The notes beneath the pieces are model-generated. The model saw only the letters and a list, made by a program, of their open reading frames with translations. It ran no database searches and had not been told where the DNA came from. A stretch of 6,766 nt of DNA from Clostridiales bacterium (GTDB taxonomy: Bacteria > Bacillota > Clostridia > Christensenellales > Aristaeellaceae), in the NCBI GenBank assembly GCA_012522875.1, contig JAAYJP010000056.1:1-6766 (forward strand). The letters are read 5' to 3'. Shown here in pieces: positions 1 through 6,094 of the stretch. Numbering within the stretch: position 1 is the stretch's first letter; each line of letters starts with the position of its first letter. The position numbers and the translations under genes are program-made.

Positions 1-1262
1 AGTTTACGGACATCTTCGGCCAGATGAAGAACGTCACCGTCAGCGCCTCCCAAATCGGGAAAGTCCTGGATAACGAGATGACCATCGATGGTTCCTCCAT
101 CGAAGGTTTTGTTCGGATCGAGGAAAGCGACATGCGCCTCTATCCTGACCTGGGCAGTTACAGCCCCTTGCCATGGCAGGAGGATGGCGTCAAGGTTGCC
201 CGGCTGATTTGTGATGTCCACAACCACGATGGCAGCCCTTTTGTTGGGGACCCGCGCTATGTTTTGAAGCGCGCCCTCAAGGAAGCGCTGGACATGGGCT
301 ACACGTTTAACGTGGGCCCTGAACTTGAGTTTTTCCTCTTCCACCTCAACGAAAAAGGACACCCCACAACCCATACGGGGGATGAGGCTGGCTACTTCGA
401 TCTGGCCCCCCTGGACCGGGGAGAGGCTGCCCGGCAGGATATCTGCCTGGCGCTTGAGCAGATGGGCTTTGAGATTGAGGCCTCGCACCACGAGGTGGCA
501 GCGGGGCAGCATGAGATCGACTTCAAGTACGCCGGAGCCCTGGAAACGGCGGACCGGATCATGACCTTCAAACTAGCAGTCAAGACGCTGGCACAGCGGC
601 ACAATCTGCACGCCACTTTCATGCCCAAACCCATTTACGGCATAGCCGGTTCAGGCATGCACACCAACATGTCCCTGTGCAGGGACGGAAAAAATGTTTT
701 CTTTGACCCCGCGGGACGGCTTCAGCTATCCAGCGAGGCCTATTCCTTTATCGCGGGGCTCCTGGAACATGTACAGGGAATGGCCGCCATCACCAACCCC
801 CTGGTCAACTCCTATAAGCGCCTGGTGCCGGGCTATGAAGCGCCCTGCTACCTGTCCTGGTCGGTTACAAACCGCAGTGTTTTGATCCGAGTGCCCGCGG
901 CCAGGGGACAGAGAACCCGGCTTGAGCTTCGCAGCCCCGATCCTGCCTGCAACCCCTATCTGGCGCTGGCGCTGTGCCTGCGCGCCGGCCTTGACGGTAT
1001 CAGCAGAAAGCTCACACCGCCTGCCGAAATCCAGGAGAACATCTTCAGCATGGCACCGGAGCATCGGGAAAAGATGGGCATCAGAAGCCTGCCCGGTACG
1101 CTGAAGGACTCTCTTGCCTATATGCAGGCGGATCGCCTGGTGCAAGACGCCCTGGGGGAGCATGTTTCCCGCCGCTTTATCCGCGGCAAGGAAAAGGAAT
1201 GGGAGGAATACGCCACTCGCGTATCCAGCTGGGAAGTGGACAAGTATCTGGTGCTTTATTGA
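1..1262 (+). CDS. glnA: Glutamine synthetase, type I (GSI-alpha), 5'-truncated by the window edge
   Basis: It makes glutamine from glutamate, ammonia and ATP in the cytosol as a dodecamer. The reading frame is open from position 3 and already encodes FTDIFGQMKNV, the usual N-terminal GS strand. The ATG at 24 is therefore internal, and roughly 20-25 residues lie left of the window. Visible motifs are DGSSIEGF (beta-grasp latch region), GPELEFFLF at about 315 (metal-binding glutamates), HHEVAAGQHEIDF at about 486, GSGMHTNMSL at 648-677 (ATP/glutamate site), NPLVNSYKRLVPGYEAPCY at 795-851 (flap with the glutamate that guards the active site), and RLELRSPDP at 918-944. The adenylylation motif NLYDLP is absent; the comparable stretch reads NIFSM (1038-1052). 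This fits the GSI-alpha type, controlled by feedback and a GlnR-like regulator in Bacillota rather than by GlnE. Its promoter is outside the window. pyrG follows after 16 bp with no terminator between. Confidence 0.96.
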   Translation, partial: FTDIFGQMKNVTVSASQIGKVLDNEMTIDGSSIEGFVRIEESDMRLYPDLGSYSPLPWQEDGVKVARLICDVHNHDGSPFVGDPRYVLKRALKEALDMGYTFNVGPELEFFLFHLNEKGHPTTHTGDEAGYFDLAPLDRGEAARQDICLALEQMGFEIEASHHEVAAGQHEIDFKYAGALETADRIMTFKLAVKTLAQRHNLHATFMPKPIYGIAGSGMHTNMSLCRDGKNVFFDPAGRLQLSSEAYSFIAGLLEHVQGMAAITNPLVNSYKRLVPGYEAPCYLSWSVTNRSVLIRVPAARGQRTRLELRSPDPACNPYLALALCLRAGLDGISRKLTPPAEIQENIFSMAPEHREKMGIRSLPGTLKDSLAYMQADRLVQDALGEHVSRRFIRGKEKEWEEYATRVSSWEVDKYLVLY

Positions 1263-1267
1263 ATTTT

Positions 1268-1273
1268 AGAGGA
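1268..1273 (+). promoter_or_regulatory. Ribosome binding site of pyrG
   Basis: AGAGGA lies 5 nt before the pyrG ATG, within the 16-bp gap after the glnA stop codon. It supports the ATG at 1279 as the start. No promoter fits into this gap, so pyrG expression here depends on transcription from upstream. Confidence 0.75.
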
Positions 1274-1278
1274 ATCTG

Positions 1279-2880
1279 ATGGGAGCAAAATACATCTTTG
1301 TTACAGGCGGCGTGGTGTCCTCCCTGGGGAAGGGCATTACCGCCGCCTCTTTAGGCCGTCTGCTTAAATGCCGCGGGCTTAGGGTCACCATGCTTAAACT
1401 GGACCCATACATCAATGTTGACCCCGGCACCATGAGCCCTTATCAGCATGGGGAGGTCTTTGTCACTGAGGATGGCGCCGAGACCGATCTGGACCTGGGC
1501 CACTATGAACGCTTCATCGATGAAAACCTGAGCCGCCACGCCAACGCCACCAGCGGCCAGATACTGCAGACTGTTATCTCCCGTGAACGCCAGGGCGGCT
1601 ACCTGGGTGCTACGGTACAGATCATCCCCCATGTGACCGATGAAATCAAATCACGCATCTCCAGCGCTACGCTGGCAGCCCAGGCGGATGTGGCCATTGT
1701 GGAGGTGGGCGGAACGGTGGGAGACATCGAAAGCCAGCCCTTTCTGGAGGCTATCCGCCAGTTTCGCCATGAGGTTGCCCGGGAGGACAGCCTGCTCATC
1801 CATGTGACCCTCCTGCCTTATCTTAGCAAGGCCGGGGAAATCAAAACCAAACCCACCCAGCATTCGGTCCGCGAGTTGGGCTCCCTTGGCCTTCAGCCCG
1901 ACATCCTGGTCTGCCGCAGCGAAGCACCGGTGCCTGATACCCTTCGGGAAAAAATCGGAATGTTTTGCAATGTGCTTCCGGAACGTGTGTTTTTGAACCC
2001 GGATTTGGACTCGATTTATGAAGTACCCCTGCGGCTGCACGATGAGGGGCTGGACCGGGTAGCCTGCCAGCTGATGAACCTGCCGGAACTGCCCTGCGAC
2101 CTGAGTACCTGGGAAATGATGACAAAACGCGAGCGAGCTTGCACCGGGCGCCTGAGAGTCGCCCTGGTGGGCAAGTATGTGGCCTTGCCGGACGCTTATC
2201 TGAGTGTGGCCGAAGCCCTGAACCACGCAGGCCTTTCCCTGGGCCGGCAGATAGAAATCGACTGGGTGGATGCCGAGGCGCTGGAGAAGGGTGGCGCGGA
2301 TACCCGCCTGTCAGACGCCCAGGGCATCATCGTGCCAGGGGGCTTTGGCAGCCGCGGTCTCGTGGGCAAAATGGCAGCCCTCCGCTATGCCCGGGAACAC
2401 GGTATCCCCTTGCTCGGCCTGTGCCTGGGGATGCAAATGGCCGTGATTGAGTATGCGCGCCATGTTCTGGGGCTGATGGATGCCAACACCACCGAAGTGG
2501 ACCCGGGGACAGGCAATCCGGTCATCGCCCTGATGGAGGATCAGAACCTGGGCCAGCTGGGCGGTACCATGCGCCTGGGCGCCTATGACTGCGCAATCAC
2601 GCCCGGCAGTTTGGCAGCCAGGCTTTACCAAAGCGAACTTGTGCGGGAGCGCCACCGCCACCGCTATGAGTTCAACAATGCCTACCGCCTCCGCTTTGAG
2701 GCCGCCGGGATGCGGTTTTCCGGCTGGAATCCTCAGCGCGGTCTGGCGGAGATCATTGAGTTGCCCGGGCACCCCTTCTTTATGGCAGTGCAATTTCACC
2801 CGGAGTTCCGCAGCCGGCCGGACAGGCCGCATCCGTTGTTTGTGGGTTTTCTCTCTGCAATCCCGCCACAGGATTCCTAA
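1279..2880 (+). CDS. pyrG: CTP synthase (glutamine-hydrolysing)
   Basis: It converts UTP, ATP and glutamine to CTP, the last step of de novo pyrimidine nucleotide synthesis. The 533-residue length is normal and both domains are intact. The N-terminal amidoligase domain (about 1-265) shows the P-loop-like VTGGVVSSLGKGI with Lys18, the Mg/ATP segment GAETDLDLGHYERF (Asp72), VEVGGTVGDIES (Glu142), and the UTP-binding KTKPTQHSVREL at 189-200. The C-terminal class I glutaminase domain (about 292-530) has the oxyanion segment PGGFGSRG (353-360), nucleophile Cys382 in GLCLGMQ, and His507/Glu509 in QFHPEF, completing the Cys-His-Glu triad. The start is fixed by AGAGGA 5 nt upstream and by the conserved N-terminus beginning MGAKYIFVTGG. 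It is probably in one operon with glnA. The glnA product supplies its nitrogen donor. No leader for the pyrG-specific transcription control known in Bacillus is visible, because there is no private promoter. Confidence 0.98.
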   Translation: MGAKYIFVTGGVVSSLGKGITAASLGRLLKCRGLRVTMLKLDPYINVDPGTMSPYQHGEVFVTEDGAETDLDLGHYERFIDENLSRHANATSGQILQTVISRERQGGYLGATVQIIPHVTDEIKSRISSATLAAQADVAIVEVGGTVGDIESQPFLEAIRQFRHEVAREDSLLIHVTLLPYLSKAGEIKTKPTQHSVRELGSLGLQPDILVCRSEAPVPDTLREKIGMFCNVLPERVFLNPDLDSIYEVPLRLHDEGLDRVACQLMNLPELPCDLSTWEMMTKRERACTGRLRVALVGKYVALPDAYLSVAEALNHAGLSLGRQIEIDWVDAEALEKGGADTRLSDAQGIIVPGGFGSRGLVGKMAALRYAREHGIPLLGLCLGMQMAVIEYARHVLGLMDANTTEVDPGTGNPVIALMEDQNLGQLGGTMRLGAYDCAITPGSLAARLYQSELVRERHRHRYEFNNAYRLRFEAAGMRFSGWNPQRGLAEIIELPGHPFFMAVQFHPEFRSRPDRPHPLFVGFLSAIPPQDS

Positions 2881-2894
2881 ACATCACAGATTTG

Positions 2895-2923
2895 TTGCAA
2901 TTGTGATAATAAAAGGTTACAAT
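2895..2923 (+). promoter_or_regulatory. Sigma-A-type promoter for the ZorAB-like operon
   Basis: A -35 TTGCAA (2895-2900) is followed by an exactly 17-bp, AT-rich spacer and a -10 TACAAT (2918-2923, 5 of 6 to consensus). It starts 14 bp past the pyrG stop and about 56 bp before the first gene of the operon. Predicted initiation is near 2930. It gives the three membrane-protein genes their own start of transcription, although read-through from pyrG is not excluded because no terminator is seen. It is predicted from sequence only. Confidence 0.7.
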
Positions 2924-2936
2924 ACTGCCTGATACT

Positions 2937-2963
2937 ATCCGGCTGGAATGCCAGCCTGAGGAT
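2937..2963 (+). promoter_or_regulatory. 5' leader hairpin ahead of the ZorAB-like operon
   Basis: GGCTGG (2941-2946), loop AATG, and CCAGCC (2951-2956) form a perfect 6-bp stem. ATCC (2937-2940) can extend it by pairing with GGAT (2960-2963) across a 3-nt bulge. It would sit at about +8 to +34 of the transcript predicted from the promoter at 2895-2923, and ends just before the ribosome site at 2965-2973. No run of T follows, so it is not an intrinsic terminator. It may protect the 5' end of the mRNA or tune access of ribosomes; this is inference. Confidence 0.5.
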
Positions 2964-2964
2964 G

Positions 2965-2973
2965 AAGGCGGTG
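2965..2973 (+). promoter_or_regulatory. Ribosome binding site deciding the GTG start at 2980
   Basis: AAGGCGGTG matches the AAGGAGGTG anti-16S complement at 8 of 9 bases and stands 6 nt before the GTG at 2980. The in-frame ATG at 2962 overlaps the leader hairpin and has only an abutting GAGG before it. The GTG is therefore the better start. Confidence 0.65.
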
Positions 2974-2979
2974 AACCTA

Positions 2980-4533
2980 GTGCCTGAACTGTTTGAAAAT
3001 ATCGGCGGCAGCCTGATCAATATGCTCATCTATGGCGCCATCGCCATCAGTTTTCTCCTGGGCTTATCAAAGTGCGTCTTTCCCTTGAGAAAGCTGTCGC
3101 ACCTGTTTAGAAAAGCCATCCACAGCCTGGCGCTGTTTAAGCCGCAGGACGCTTCCCGGCCAGACTGGCAGGACGCCCTGTTCCTTGGTAAGCCCATGCG
3201 CAGGCAATGGGGGCGTTTCCTTTTGAACGCGGAGCAACTGGATCAAAGGGGGCTTAGCTGCAATGTTGAAGACTACATCAACGATCAGGAAGTCTTCCCG
3301 GAATATACCCACCTGCAGCTTTCAGAGGTGATCCCCGGGCTGCTCACCTCCCTGGGTATTCTTGGCACCTTCATCGGGCTTATGCGCGGCCTTGGGGAAC
3401 TGGACCTGACCAGTGCCGAGCGCACCATGTCCTCCATCACCACCATGATTGGCGGTATGCGCTTTGCCTATGGCACATCGATTGCCGGCCTCTCAGCATC
3501 ACTGGTTTTCAACATTCTTTTCAGGACAGCCCAGGGGAGTGCCACCAGTGCGCTGGACGATTTCAACGACGCATTCACCGAGGCGGTCATGCAGCGGCCC
3601 CTGGATGATGAGGTACGCTCCACCTGCTACATGGAGGATCAGGCCCTGTTCCTCAACGGCGCCTTTGGTGACATCAACCAGAAGCTGGAGACCGGTATTG
3701 GGGTCGCCATTGACCGGGCTTTCGCGCCCATCGGGCAGAACATGAGCGCCTTTATCATGGCGGAGGCCCAAACCCAGGTGGAAGGCCTTAATCAAATCGT
3801 ATCAGCGTTTGTCTCCCAGCTAAATCATGCCCTGGGCGGCCAGTTCGTTCAGCTGACCAAAACCCTCTCACAACTGAACCAGGCCCAGACCGTGAGCCTG
3901 GAATCCGTTAACCACGCCATGAACGCTGCTGACACTATCATGGACAGTATCCAGCGTACCAGCCTGGTAACCCAGACGGTCATTGATCGCTTTGACAATT
4001 ATATCAGCGAGCTAAGCCAGGCACAGTCCGGCAGCGCTGACATATCCCGCCAGACGGCCAACCTCCTCTCCGGCATGTACGAGGACTTAAAGCAGCAGAA
4101 CGAACGGTACAAGGCACTCCAGGAAGCCCAGGGCGACCTGGCTGAGCAAATGCAGCAATACGCCAGCTGGTCCGGGCGGGTGCTCGAAGCGGTGGAGAAG
4201 CAAAGCGGCAAGGCTGCCGAGCGCAGCCATGAGGTGGCTGGCGAAATGGATAAGGCCGGGAAACTCCTCCAGGAGAGCTACACCAGTTTCGTGGAGAACA
4301 TCTCCACTGGCCTTGCCCGTACCATGGGCCTGTTTGAAGAAAATATGCGCGACATGACCCAGGAGATGGTGGATAATTTGAAAAAGGCCGTGGAATCAGC
4401 CCCCCATGCGCAAGGCGAGCCAAGCCCCATTGACCTCAAGCAGTTCAATCGGGTACAGCAAGCCCTGGGCGACATGACCCAGGCACTCAACCGCGCCACC
4501 CAGGCGGCCGAACGCATGGCTGAGGGCGCCTAA
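2980..4533 (+). CDS. ZorA-like MotA/TolQ/ExbB-family channel protein with long cytoplasmic helical tail
   Basis: This is the likely stator subunit of an ion-driven membrane motor, forming a pentamer around two copies of the next gene's product, as in MotAB, ExbBD and ZorAB. Numbered from the GTG at 2980 it has 517 residues. TM1 is at about 11-32 and is followed by a positively charged stretch and a cytoplasmic loop to about 115. TM2 at 116-137 carries the family signature PGLLTSLGILGTFIGL. TM3 at 162-182 contains FAYGTSIAGLSASLVF. Thr130 in TM2 and Thr166/Ser167 in TM3 are candidates for the polar pore-lining positions. Residues from about 184 to the end lack hydrophobic spans and read as long, Gln/Ala/Glu-rich amphipathic helix, broken by a Pro-rich linker at about 475-484 before a last short helix. 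The three-TM ExbB-like plan plus long tail fits ZorA better than flagellar MotA. An alternative start is the ATG at 2962, six codons upstream. The defence role is inferred by family only. Confidence 0.85.
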   Translation: MPELFENIGGSLINMLIYGAIAISFLLGLSKCVFPLRKLSHLFRKAIHSLALFKPQDASRPDWQDALFLGKPMRRQWGRFLLNAEQLDQRGLSCNVEDYINDQEVFPEYTHLQLSEVIPGLLTSLGILGTFIGLMRGLGELDLTSAERTMSSITTMIGGMRFAYGTSIAGLSASLVFNILFRTAQGSATSALDDFNDAFTEAVMQRPLDDEVRSTCYMEDQALFLNGAFGDINQKLETGIGVAIDRAFAPIGQNMSAFIMAEAQTQVEGLNQIVSAFVSQLNHALGGQFVQLTKTLSQLNQAQTVSLESVNHAMNAADTIMDSIQRTSLVTQTVIDRFDNYISELSQAQSGSADISRQTANLLSGMYEDLKQQNERYKALQEAQGDLAEQMQQYASWSGRVLEAVEKQSGKAAERSHEVAGEMDKAGKLLQESYTSFVENISTGLARTMGLFEENMRDMTQEMVDNLKKAVESAPHAQGEPSPIDLKQFNRVQQALGDMTQALNRATQAAERMAEGA

Positions 4534-5529
4534 GTGCAGCGTACCCGCAACAGAAAACGGCGGCTGATCACCCGGCCGGATGTAGGGAGCTATTGGATAT
4601 CGTTTTCGGATATGCTATCCTCCCTTCTGCTTGTATTCATTTTGGCCGTCTTCTTCAGTATCTATCAGTATTTTAGCCTGCTTGACATCAAGACCCGGGA
4701 GCTCAATGAGCAGCAGGCAGAACTGGATCGCACCCAAATCGTGCTGGCGCAGCGGGAGAAGGACCTGGAAACGGCCCAGGTGACGCTCATGGGCAAAGAG
4801 GAAGAAGTCGCCTCCATCCAAATCCAGCTCCAGCAGCAGGAGGAGGATCTCTTCGCCGCCCAGGCGGCACTGAAGACCAAGGAAGATGAGCAGGCAGTTC
4901 TGCAGCTTCAGCTGATCAGCCAGCAGGAATCCCTTGCCAGCCAGGAAATCCGCCTGGGCGCCATGCAGGAGGCGCTCACCAGCCAGCAGCGCCGGATTGA
5001 CGAACTCCTGGGCGTGCGCACGGACATCATCAGGGAGTTGAGCCAGAGCTTTTCTGCCAACAACATCGCCGTAAAGGTGAACGAAGTGACCGGCGACATC
5101 ATCCTGGACAGCCAACTGATGTTTGAAACGGGCAGCGATATGCTCTCCGCCTCCGGCCAGGCAGAGTTGGGCCGCCTGATTCCGGTGTATCTCAGCGTCC
5201 TGTTAAGGCCCGAATATGAGCCCTATGTGGCGGAAGTCATCGTGGTGGGCCATACGGACTCCAAGGGGAGCTACCTGTTTAACCTGGAACTCTCCCAAAA
5301 CCGGGCGCTGAATGTGGCCACTTATTGCCTGCAGCTGCCCGGCCTTACCGGTCAACAGCGCGATTTGCTCCAGGACATCATTACCGCCAAAGGCCGCAGC
5401 TACTCCGACCGCATCCTTAACGCCGACGGCACCGAGAACATGGACGCCTCACGCCGCGTGGAAATCCAGTTCCGGCTGAAGGACAGCGAGATGATCCAGA
5501 AGATGAACGAAATCCTCAAGGGGCTCTGA
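4534..5529 (+). CDS. ZorB-like MotB/OmpA-family protein: membrane anchor, coiled-coil stalk, peptidoglycan-binding domain
   Basis: This is the likely partner of the preceding channel protein, linking an ion-driven motor to the cell wall. The 331 residues begin with a basic cytoplasmic tail (RNRKRR). The segment YWISFSDMLSSLLLVFIL follows, with Asp26 at the start of the single membrane span (about 27-48). This Asp matches the proton/sodium-carrying Asp of MotB- and ZorB-type proteins. Residues 57-154 are seven consecutive 14-residue repeats, each starting with Leu, giving a long coiled coil. Residues about 180-315 form an OmpA-like peptidoglycan-binding domain, with VVGHTDSKG (Asp242), LSQNRALNV (Arg257) and ASRRVEI (Arg308). 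The GTG start directly follows the TAA of the gene before it, with GAGGG at 4522-4526 as ribosome site, so translation is probably coupled. Flagellar MotB is unlikely: no flagellar genes are present and the partner is ExbB/ZorA-like. Confidence 0.87.
   Translation: MQRTRNRKRRLITRPDVGSYWISFSDMLSSLLLVFILAVFFSIYQYFSLLDIKTRELNEQQAELDRTQIVLAQREKDLETAQVTLMGKEEEVASIQIQLQQQEEDLFAAQAALKTKEDEQAVLQLQLISQQESLASQEIRLGAMQEALTSQQRRIDELLGVRTDIIRELSQSFSANNIAVKVNEVTGDIILDSQLMFETGSDMLSASGQAELGRLIPVYLSVLLRPEYEPYVAEVIVVGHTDSKGSYLFNLELSQNRALNVATYCLQLPGLTGQQRDLLQDIITAKGRSYSDRILNADGTENMDASRRVEIQFRLKDSEMIQKMNEILKGL
4702..4995 (+). repeat. Seven tandem 14-residue (42-nt) coiled-coil repeats in the ZorB-like protein
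   Basis: Codons 57-154 divide without any insertion or deletion into seven units of 14 residues, starting at Leu57, 71, 85, 99, 113, 127 and 141. Position 1 is always Leu. Position 5 is Glu or Gln in all seven. Position 8 is Leu in five, Val in one and Gln in one. Position 12 is Gln in six and Glu in one. Two heptads per unit give a regular coiled coil. The DNA copies have diverged, so the repeat is clear mainly in protein. Confidence 0.8.
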
Positions 5530-6032
5530 TGAAGAAAGTCGCCATCACCCTGGCGGTAATCGCCTTGCTGCTGGCTGGTGCCACCCTTTGGGGCGTCAGC
5601 CAGGCAACCCTACAGGTGAAGCCCCTGGACGCGCTCAGCATGAATGCGGACACACAGTTGGCTGAGTTTGAGCGCCTGATGGCGCTCCTTGACCATAACG
5701 CCGTGCGGGGAACGGTGTTTGATCCAGTGGTGACCGGCGATCCGGCAGATTACAGCATCCTGCGCTATACCTTAAGGGTCCGGAACAACGGCCTGCTCCC
5801 GGCCAAAATGCTGGAGGCGATGGTGGTTCCGGTCGCAGGCGATGTGCTGTGCTATTCCCAGCAGGACGCCCAGGGCCAGGATATAAACCAGCCATTGATC
5901 CTGGGGCCCCGCCAGGAGGCTGACCTGCACTGCTACCTTCTCACCAGGCGGAATCTGCACCCGGTTCGGGAGCTGCGCGTTACCTATTATATCTGGGGCC
6001 ACCCGTTCCTGGTAAAAGTAACCTATGGATAA
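5529..6032 (+). CDS. Membrane-anchored extracytoplasmic protein of unknown family, third gene of the ZorAB-like operon
   Basis: I do not recognise a family. The 167 residues start with MKK and a hydrophobic helix at about 4-26, either an uncleaved anchor or a signal peptide. The stretch LLLAGAT resembles a lipobox but has Ala where the lipid-carrying Cys should be, so it is not a lipoprotein. A short helical segment follows (about 36-57). The rest (about 75-167) is rich in alternating hydrophobic residues (YTLRVRNNG, LRVTYYIWG, FLVKVTYG), which suggests a small beta-sandwich. It holds the protein's only two cysteines, Cys108 and Cys135, which could form a disulfide outside the membrane. The ATG overlaps the TGA of the preceding gene by one base (TGATG), so the two are translationally coupled. 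An accessory role at the outer face of the motor is the simplest guess. It does not resemble the cytosolic ZorC, ZorD or ZorE proteins. Confidence 0.8.
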   Translation: MKKVAITLAVIALLLAGATLWGVSQATLQVKPLDALSMNADTQLAEFERLMALLDHNAVRGTVFDPVVTGDPADYSILRYTLRVRNNGLLPAKMLEAMVVPVAGDVLCYSQQDAQGQDINQPLILGPRQEADLHCYLLTRRNLHPVRELRVTYYIWGHPFLVKVTYG

Positions 6033-6040
6033 ACACTTGA

Positions 6041-6076
6041 ATAAAAAAGGATGCAGGCACAAACAACCGCATCCTT
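6041..6076 (-). terminator. Intrinsic terminator of the PduL-family gene
   Basis: On the minus strand, AAGGATGC (6076-6069) pairs with GCATCCTT (6054-6047) around a 14-nt loop, and the descending arm runs straight into TTTTTTAT (6048-6041). The stem begins about 18 nt past the PduL stop codon. On the plus strand the same hairpin is followed by CGGAAATT rather than a T run, so it should work mainly for the minus strand. Confidence 0.85.
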
Positions 6077-6094
6077 CGGAAATTCCTCCGATAA

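Noticed and set aside
24..26. ATG at 24 as the start of glnA
   Set aside because: The frame upstream encodes FTDIFGQ, part of the conserved N-terminal GS fold, so the true start is left of the window.
1651..2226. A 191-codon open frame on the minus strand inside pyrG, and similar ones at 2311-2832 (minus) and 726-1163 (minus)
   Set aside because: They lie wholly within glnA or pyrG, which are fully supported by conserved motifs. Their translations show no domain or sensible composition. They are shadows of GC-rich coding DNA.
2883..2907. The ATCACA/TGTGAT inverted repeat read as a CRP-type site or as the pyrG terminator
   Set aside because: The arms are in the opposite order to TGTGA-N6-TCACA, and no T run follows, so neither reading fits.
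2902..2921. Possible GlnR/TnrA site: TGTGA and TTACA half-sites near the operon promoter
   Set aside because: The half-sites are 10 nt apart, while the known site needs 7. They also overlap ordinary promoter bases.
4615..5115. A 166-codon minus-strand open frame opposite the ZorB-like stalk
   Set aside because: It mirrors the Leu/Gln/Glu codon repetition of the stalk, giving a false Leu-rich protein. It has no supported start or neighbour.
2980..5529. Flagellar stator MotA/MotB or energy transducer ExbB/ExbD
   Set aside because: MotA has four membrane spans and no long tail, and no flagellar or chemotaxis gene is near. ExbD/TolR lack an OmpA-like wall-binding domain. The ZorA/ZorB plan fits better.
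5529..5610. Lipoprotein signal in the third operon gene (LLLAGAT)
   Set aside because: The required Cys after LAG is Ala, so no lipid attachment site exists.
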